A stretch of 64,000 nt of DNA from Oscillospiraceae bacterium (lineage in GTDB: Bacteria; Bacillota; Clostridia; Oscillospirales; Ruminococcaceae), in NCBI GenBank assembly GCA_017848055.1, contig JAGALZ010000013.1:35103-99102 (forward strand), in the 5' to 3' direction. The notes under the pieces were generated by a model. That model saw only the letters and a program-made list of their open reading frames with translations. It was not told the DNA's origin and did no database searches. The position numbers and the translations under genes were made by a program. Below, in pieces: positions 60,117 to 64,000 of this stretch. Every line of letters starts with the position of its first letter. Position 1 is the first letter of the stretch.

Positions 60117-61193
60117 ATGAAATCAGTTGAAGGACTTAAGTGTTTAGAGTCAAGCTGGGAGTATCTGAAGGAAACAAAACTCCCGATTTTCATATACGGA
60201 ATGGGCGACGGATGCCTGAAGCTTATAAGAGAGTTTAATAGCTACAGAATACCGCTGGCGGGAATTTTTGCAAGCGATGAGTTTGTCAGGGGACATAGCT
60301 TTGAGGGTCACCTTGTGCATAAGCTTTCCGAAATCGAGGATACTCTTGGATGCGGAAACTTTGTTATTGCTCTGGCTTTTGCAGCCGGTTATCAGTCGCT
60401 TATAGATAAAATTGATGATATAGAATCAAGAAATATTCTGCTTGCTCCGGATACCGATGTAATCGGGGTCGGTGCATTTACCAAAGAGCTTTTAGAAGAA
60501 AATCTCGATAAAATACAGCTTGTGTATGACAGACTCGCAGATGAGTATTCAAAACAGGTGTATATAAATGTCCTGTCATTCAAAATTACCGGGCGACTCG
60601 ATTATCTCAGAAAATGTACAAGTCTTCCCGATGAAGCTTATAACAATATTCTCAGACTCGGACACTGCGAAACTTATGTCGACCTCGGTGCTTATACAGG
60701 CGATACAATTGCTGAATTTCTCTCTTACACTAACGGGAGATATCAAGACATCTACGCTCTTGAACCTAATAAACGTAACTTTAAGAAGCTTACCGAGAAC
60801 ACAAAAGAGCTGCATAACTGTCATATTGTCAATGCCGCAGCCTGGGATAAGTCCGAGATTCTCGTTTTTAATGCAGGTGGCGGAAGGCAGTCGCAGGTTT
60901 CCAAAAAAGGTGTCGATACCCAGGCAATAAGTGTCGATGAGTTGCTTGCAGGAAATAAAGCAACATATATAAAATACGACGTTGAGGGTGCAGAGAAAAA
61001 AGCAATTGATGGTGCAAAAAACACTATCGAAAAGTATAAGCCGAAGCTTTGCGTCGCACTTTACCATAGAGCTGTTGATATGTTTGAGTTGCCGCTTCAG
61101 ATTCTGTCTGTTAACACTGACTACAAGCTCTATATAAGACATTACCCGTATTATCCCGCATGGGAAACAAATCTTTTCGCTGTCTGCGAATAG
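60117..61193 (+). CDS. FkbM family methyltransferase with N-terminal nucleotide-binding-like domain
   Basis: A 358-residue two-domain protein. Residues 1-120 look like a Rossmann-type domain (IFIYGMGDGCLKLI, then LAGIFASDEFVRG), as in proteins that read sugar or nucleotide substrates. Residues 185-358 are an FkbM methyltransferase: YVDLGAYTGDTIAEF (motif I), YALEPNKRNFKKL, VNAAAWDKSEILVF, ISVDELLA and YIKYDVEGAEKKAIDGA. FkbM members O-methylate sugars or polyketides; the target here is unknown. An in-frame GTG four codons upstream lies within the GGAAGTGAG ribosome binding site, so the ATG is used. No polysaccharide locus surrounds it. Confidence 0.82.
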   Translation: MKSVEGLKCLESSWEYLKETKLPIFIYGMGDGCLKLIREFNSYRIPLAGIFASDEFVRGHSFEGHLVHKLSEIEDTLGCGNFVIALAFAAGYQSLIDKIDDIESRNILLAPDTDVIGVGAFTKELLEENLDKIQLVYDRLADEYSKQVYINVLSFKITGRLDYLRKCTSLPDEAYNNILRLGHCETYVDLGAYTGDTIAEFLSYTNGRYQDIYALEPNKRNFKKLTENTKELHNCHIVNAAAWDKSEILVFNAGGGRQSQVSKKGVDTQAISVDELLAGNKATYIKYDVEGAEKKAIDGAKNTIEKYKPKLCVALYHRAVDMFELPLQILSVNTDYKLYIRHYPYYPAWETNLFAVCE

Positions 61194-61204
61194 TACATGC
61201 ACAG

Positions 61205-61237
61205 CCTTTCATAATTATAAGCATAAGTTATGAAAGG
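61205..61237 (+). promoter_or_regulatory. Hairpin covering the ribosome binding site of ylmC/ymxH
   Basis: A 10-bp perfect inverted repeat (61205-61214 with 61228-61237) with a 13-nt loop. The right arm ends in GAAAGG, part of the GAAAGGAG ribosome binding site, so pairing would hide it. It could regulate translation or act as a weak terminator. Confidence 0.5.
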
Positions 61238-61247
61238 AGCAAATATT

Positions 61248-61538
61248 ATGGTCTGCAATTTCAGTGACTTGAGAAATAAAGAGGTTGTGAGCGTTCGCAC
61301 TGGTCTTAAGCTTGGATATGTCGATGATATTGAACTTGATACTTCAAATGCAGGAATACTGTCTTTGATTATTTACGGAAGACCCCGTGCACTCGGTATG
61401 CTCGGTAGAGATGATGACCTCGTTATCAAATGCTCGGATATTGAGCTGGTGGGGGAGGATACTATTCTCGTCAACACCCACGATAGTTCAATTTACACAA
61501 AATCAAGGAGCTTCAGTGTCGAAAATTTGTTAAAGTAA
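61248..61538 (+). CDS. ymxH: YlmC/YmxH family PRC-barrel protein
   Basis: A 96-residue protein. FSDLRNKEVVSVRTGLKLGYVDDIELDTSNAGILSLIIYGRP is the family signature, followed by IKCSDIELVGEDTILV. The fold is a PRC barrel, with members found in spore formers and often near sporulation genes. The frame opens six codons earlier, but the ATG after GAAAGGAG is used. Its function is not established. Confidence 0.88.
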   Translation: MVCNFSDLRNKEVVSVRTGLKLGYVDDIELDTSNAGILSLIIYGRPRALGMLGRDDDLVIKCSDIELVGEDTILVNTHDSSIYTKSRSFSVENLLK

Positions 61539-61552
61539 AAGCCACAAGTCGC

Positions 61553-61581
61553 TTGATTTATTTGACTCAATATGGTATAAT
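61553..61581 (+). promoter_or_regulatory. Sigma-A promoter of rpsB
   Basis: TTGATT (61553-61558), 17-bp spacer, TATAAT (61576-61581). The TTGACT at 61562 is too close to the -10 (8 bp) to serve as -35. Confidence 0.75.
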
Positions 61582-61587
61582 ATTAAA

Positions 61588-61690
61588 GCAATTCGCACAC
61601 CTGGATTTTTGCAAACGGTTCTCGAAAGAGTTTTTGCAAGCTAAATCGGGTGGAGGAGATTTTGCAAAAAATCTATTAAAACCACAGGAG
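61588..61690 (+). promoter_or_regulatory. rpsB leader with repeated TTTTGCAA motif
   Basis: The leader of about 110 nt holds three copies of TTTTGCAA (61607-61614, 61632-61639, 61660-61667) and a GAGG-rich stretch before the final AGGAGGA ribosome binding site (61687-61693). TTTTGCAA followed by AAAAATC forms local self-complementarity with GATTTTGC. Ribosomal-protein S2 leaders in Firmicutes are often autoregulatory RNA elements; whether this is one is inferred from position and structure. Confidence 0.5.
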
Positions 61691-61698
61691 GAACTACC

Positions 61699-62430
61699 AT
61701 GGCAGTAGTATCAATGAAGCAGCTTCTTGAAGCTGGTGTACACTTTGGTCACCAGACAAGAAGATGGAACCCAAAAATGGCTCCGTACATCTTCACAGAA
61801 AGAAACGGAATCTACATCATCGACCTTCAGAAGACAGTAAAGAAGCTTGAAGAAGCTTACATGTTTATCCGCGAGGTTGCAGCAAACGGACAGGAAGTTC
61901 TCTTTGTCGGCACAAAGAAGCAGGCAAGTGACTCCATCAAGGAAGAGGCTATCAGAGCTAATGCTCATTTTGTAAATGCAAGATGGCTCGGCGGTATGAT
62001 GACTAACTTCAAGACAATCCAGAAGAGAATCAAGAGACTTGAGCAGCTCCACACAATGGAAACTGACGGAACATTTGACCTTCTCCCTAAGAAGGAAGTT
62101 ACAAAGCTCCAGCTCGAGATTGAAAAGCTCGAGAAGTTCCTTGGCGGTATCAAGAACATGAAGGGCCTTCCAGGCGCACTCTTTGTTGTTGACCCAAGAA
62201 AGGAAAAGATTGCAGTAGCTGAAGCTAAGAAGCTCGGCATCCCAGTTGTAGCTATCGTTGACACAAACTGTGACCCTGACGACGTTGATTACGTTATCCC
62301 TGGTAACGACGACGCTATCAGAGCAGTTAAGCTCATCGCTGGCGCAATGGCAGACGCTATTCTCGAAGGCAGACAGGGTGCTCAGGTAACTGAGGAAGCA
62401 GCTGCAGAGGAAGAAGCAGACGCTGAGTAA
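61699..62430 (+). CDS. rpsB: 30S ribosomal protein S2
   Basis: A 243-residue S2. [121 protein letters not shown] are typical. An acidic tail ([12 protein letters not shown]) closes it. Very strong codon bias. rpsB-tsf order is universal in bacteria. Confidence 0.98.
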   Translation: MAVVSMKQLLEAGVHFGHQTRRWNPKMAPYIFTERNGIYIIDLQKTVKKLEEAYMFIREVAANGQEVLFVGTKKQASDSIKEEAIRANAHFVNARWLGGMMTNFKTIQKRIKRLEQLHTMETDGTFDLLPKKEVTKLQLEIEKLEKFLGGIKNMKGLPGALFVVDPRKEKIAVAEAKKLGIPVVAIVDTNCDPDDVDYVIPGNDDAIRAVKLIAGAMADAILEGRQGAQVTEEAAAEEEADAE

Positions 62431-62445
62431 TTTATGAATAATAGG

Positions 62446-62478
62446 ATATGGCGTGTATACAATATGCGCCATATTTTG
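62446..62478 (+). terminator. Attenuating terminator between rpsB and tsf
   Basis: An 8-bp perfect stem (62446-62453 with 62467-62474), extendable by a G-U pair, followed by TTTTG. A partial terminator between rpsB and tsf is common in bacteria and lets S2 and EF-Ts levels differ. Confidence 0.7.
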
Positions 62479-62506
62479 TATGAATAAAGTAATGGAGGAA
62501 TAGAAT

Positions 62507-63430
62507 ATGGCAAACGTATCCGTAAAGGAAATCAAGGAACTTATGACCGCTACAGGCGTAGGTATGATGGACTGCAAGAAGGCTCTCGTAGAGGCTGACG
62601 GCGATATGGACAAGGCAATCCTCATTCTTCGTGAAAAGGGACTTGCAACACAGGCTAAGAAGGCTGGCAGAACAGCTGCTGAAGGTATCGTAACATCTGT
62701 TGTAGAGGGCAATGTTGGTGTTGTTCTCGAAGTAAATATCGAAACTGACTTTGCTGCAAACAACGAGGAATTCAAGGCATTCGTTGCAGCAGTAGCAAAG
62801 ACAATTATTGAAAAGAACCCTGCAGACGTTGAGGCTCTTAAGGCAACAGTTATCAGCGGTGGCACTGCTACAGTTGAAGAAACTCTCCAGGAGCTCTTCA
62901 TCAAGATTAGAGAGAATATGGTTATCAGAAGATTCGAAAGACTCGAAGGCGTTCTCGTTCCTTACGTTCACGGCGGCGGAAGCATCGGCGTAATGGTTAA
63001 GCTTGATACAGACCTCGATGCTGATAAGGTATTCGAAGTTGGTAAGAACTGTGCACTCCAGATTGCAGCTATGAACCCTGCATACCTCGACAGAACAGCA
63101 GTTCCTGCTTCTGTAATCGAAGAGGAAAAGAAGATTATGCTCACACAGATGTCTGAAGACCCTAAGATGGCAAACAAGCCACAGCAGGTTCTCGAGAAGA
63201 TTGTTGAGGGTAAGGTTGGCAAGTTCTACACAGAAAACTGCCTCGTTGACCAGGAATACGTAAAGGCTGAGAACAAGGAATCTGTTGGCAAGTACGTAGC
63301 TGATACAGCTAAGGCACTCGGCGGCAAGATCGAAGTTGCTCAGTTCGTACGTTTCGCAAGAGGCGAGGGTGTTGAAAAGAAGGAAGATAACTTCGCTGAC
63401 GAAGTAGCTTCCATGATTGGCAACAAGTAA
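62507..63430 (+). CDS. tsf: Elongation factor Ts
   Basis: A 307-residue guanine nucleotide exchange factor for EF-Tu. ELMTATGVGMMDCKKALVEADGDMDKAILILREKG is the N-terminal UBA-like domain; EVNIETDFAANNEEFKAFV is the core signature; SIGVMVKLDTDLD and QPFVR-like QFVRFARGEGVEKKEDNFADEV end the protein. Highly biased codons. GGAGGAAT precedes the ATG. Confidence 0.97.
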   Translation: MANVSVKEIKELMTATGVGMMDCKKALVEADGDMDKAILILREKGLATQAKKAGRTAAEGIVTSVVEGNVGVVLEVNIETDFAANNEEFKAFVAAVAKTIIEKNPADVEALKATVISGGTATVEETLQELFIKIRENMVIRRFERLEGVLVPYVHGGGSIGVMVKLDTDLDADKVFEVGKNCALQIAAMNPAYLDRTAVPASVIEEEKKIMLTQMSEDPKMANKPQQVLEKIVEGKVGKFYTENCLVDQEYVKAENKESVGKYVADTAKALGGKIEVAQFVRFARGEGVEKKEDNFADEVASMIGNK

Positions 63431-63441
63431 TTAAAATATTC

Positions 63442-63474
63442 AGGCAGTCCCCAAAAAGACTGCCTAATTATTTA
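63442..63474 (+). terminator. Terminator after tsf
   Basis: An 8-bp perfect stem (63442-63449 with 63458-63465) with an 8-nt loop, followed by AATTATTTA, a weak T tract. Confidence 0.7.
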
Positions 63475-63487
63475 TGGAGGGGAAAAT

Positions 63488-64000
63488 ATGAGAAAGAATA
63501 ATAAGGGTATATCCAGTAATGTTATTACTATAATTATCATTGTACTTGCAGCGATTGTTGGTCTTGTACTTGCCTTTGTTAACAGCGGAAAGAACGAGAG
63601 AAGCATAAAGGACACTGAATCTTATGAAACACAGTCCTTCTCTGGATTATCCCTCGAGGTTCCAAAGGTTTTCGAGGACAAAACAAGTACATACAGTAAA
63701 TCATATGACGATGTTTTAGCTTGGTATGAGTGTGATGATGCATTTGTTGCAGTATATTCTGAAAAGATTCCGTCTCTTGATGGAGCAACTCTTGATGACC
63801 TTTCAAAGCTTATTGGAAATATGACTTTTGATGGTCAGAAGTATACTCCTGTAAACAAGGGCAATTATCTGCTTATTGAGTACAAGCAGACCTTCCGTGA
63901 GAGCGACTCCGGTAAAAAAGAGGATGGATACTATATAGATGCATTCTATATCAAGGGCGATACATTTTACACTGTTGAAGCTGCTTGTCTTGAAGATAAG
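63488..64000 (+). CDS. Membrane-anchored protein, partial (3' end outside window)
   Basis: 171 codons are visible. After a short basic start (RKNNKG) there is one membrane helix (about 11-32, VITIIIIVLAAIVGLVLAFV), then an extracellular domain with SGLSLEVPKVFED, DDVLAWYECDDAFVAVYSEK, LLIEYKQTFRESDSGK and DAFYIKGDTFYTVEAACLED. The pattern of a short helix followed by a beta-rich domain recalls small envelope or lipoprotein-like proteins; no family was recognised. ATG follows GGAGGGG. The gene continues past the end. Confidence 0.65.
   Translation, partial: MRKNNKGISSNVITIIIIVLAAIVGLVLAFVNSGKNERSIKDTESYETQSFSGLSLEVPKVFEDKTSTYSKSYDDVLAWYECDDAFVAVYSEKIPSLDGATLDDLSKLIGNMTFDGQKYTPVNKGNYLLIEYKQTFRESDSGKKEDGYYIDAFYIKGDTFYTVEAACLEDK

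Noticed and set aside
61562..61567. TTGACT as the -35 box of rpsB
   Set aside because: Only 8 bp from the -10; TTGATT at 61553 gives 17 bp.
61711..62904. Long minus-strand open frame (397 codons) across rpsB and tsf
   Set aside because: It arises from strongly biased codon use in the two highly expressed genes on the plus strand. It has no ribosome binding site and crosses both genes and their terminator.
1..64000. Prophage, insertion sequence, defence system or tRNA genes
   Set aside because: No integrase, transposase, terminal repeats, restriction genes or tRNA cloverleaf were recognised on either strand; most genes fit conserved chromosomal order.

Overview
The window is a chromosomal segment of a spore-forming, Gram-positive Clostridia bacterium, most likely from the Ruminococcus/Oscillospiraceae group. 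This is inferred, not proven. The supporting signs are Firmicutes gene order (nusB-xseAB-ispA-dxs-tlyA-nadK-argR-recN, miaB-ymcA-mutS-mutL-miaA-hfq, yggS-sepF-ylmH-divIVA-lspA-rluD, rpsB-tsf), a complete spoIIIA operon, sigG and a yunB-like gene, moderately low GC, strong AGGAGG-type ribosome binding sites, sigma-A promoters with 17-bp spacers, and Thr-rich extracellular linkers of the kind common in ruminococci. No phage, transposon, CRISPR array, tRNA or rRNA was seen.

Layout. 1-22.5 kb is the more accessory half, made of short transcription units on both strands: a DegV C-terminus, a LacI-type sensor/GGDEF protein, a lipid-kinase-family protein, adenosylhomocysteinase, a multi-pass membrane protein, a GH113-like glycosidase, glycerol kinase, three related surface-anchored proteins (two with zinc ribbons, one lipoprotein), a RhaT-type permease, a DUF1508 tandem protein, a Gfo/Idh/MocA oxidoreductase, a polar amino-acid ABC transporter operon with a GNAT gene, and a MoxR-DUF58-transglutaminase operon. 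22.6-27.3 kb is the spoIIIAA-AH operon. 27.4-38.3 kb holds an Asp23 protein, then a long housekeeping run (nusB, a TsaD-like paralogue, xseA, xseB, ispA, dxs, tlyA, nadK, argR, recN) ending in a CAP-domain lipoprotein. 38.4-40.8 kb is sigG and T-box-controlled tyrS. 40.8-42.9 kb on the minus strand is a DnaD/helicase-loader pair. 43-54.7 kb carries tRNA modification, mismatch repair, hfq and cell-division genes. 54.8-58.9 kb holds lspA, rluD, a HAD phosphatase and a two-subunit transketolase. 59-64 kb has a yunB-like gene, a PH-like protein, an FkbM methyltransferase, a YlmC/YmxH protein, rpsB, tsf and a truncated membrane protein.

How the genes work together. Sporulation is represented by the spoIIIA channel operon with a sigma-E-like promoter and sigG with a sigma-F-like promoter, matching the mother-cell/forespore crosstalk known from Bacillus subtilis. 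The nusB-dxs segment supplies isoprenoid precursors next to DNA repair and arginine control. The miaB/miaA pair act on the same A37 position of tRNAs, with the Fe-S-linked YmcA-type protein between miaB and mutS. The sepF/divIVA cluster serves division and the cell poles. Several genes start with TTG or GTG, so their 5' ends were chosen from ribosome binding sites and from overlaps with neighbours. All functions are read from sequence motifs and gene order; no database search was run.
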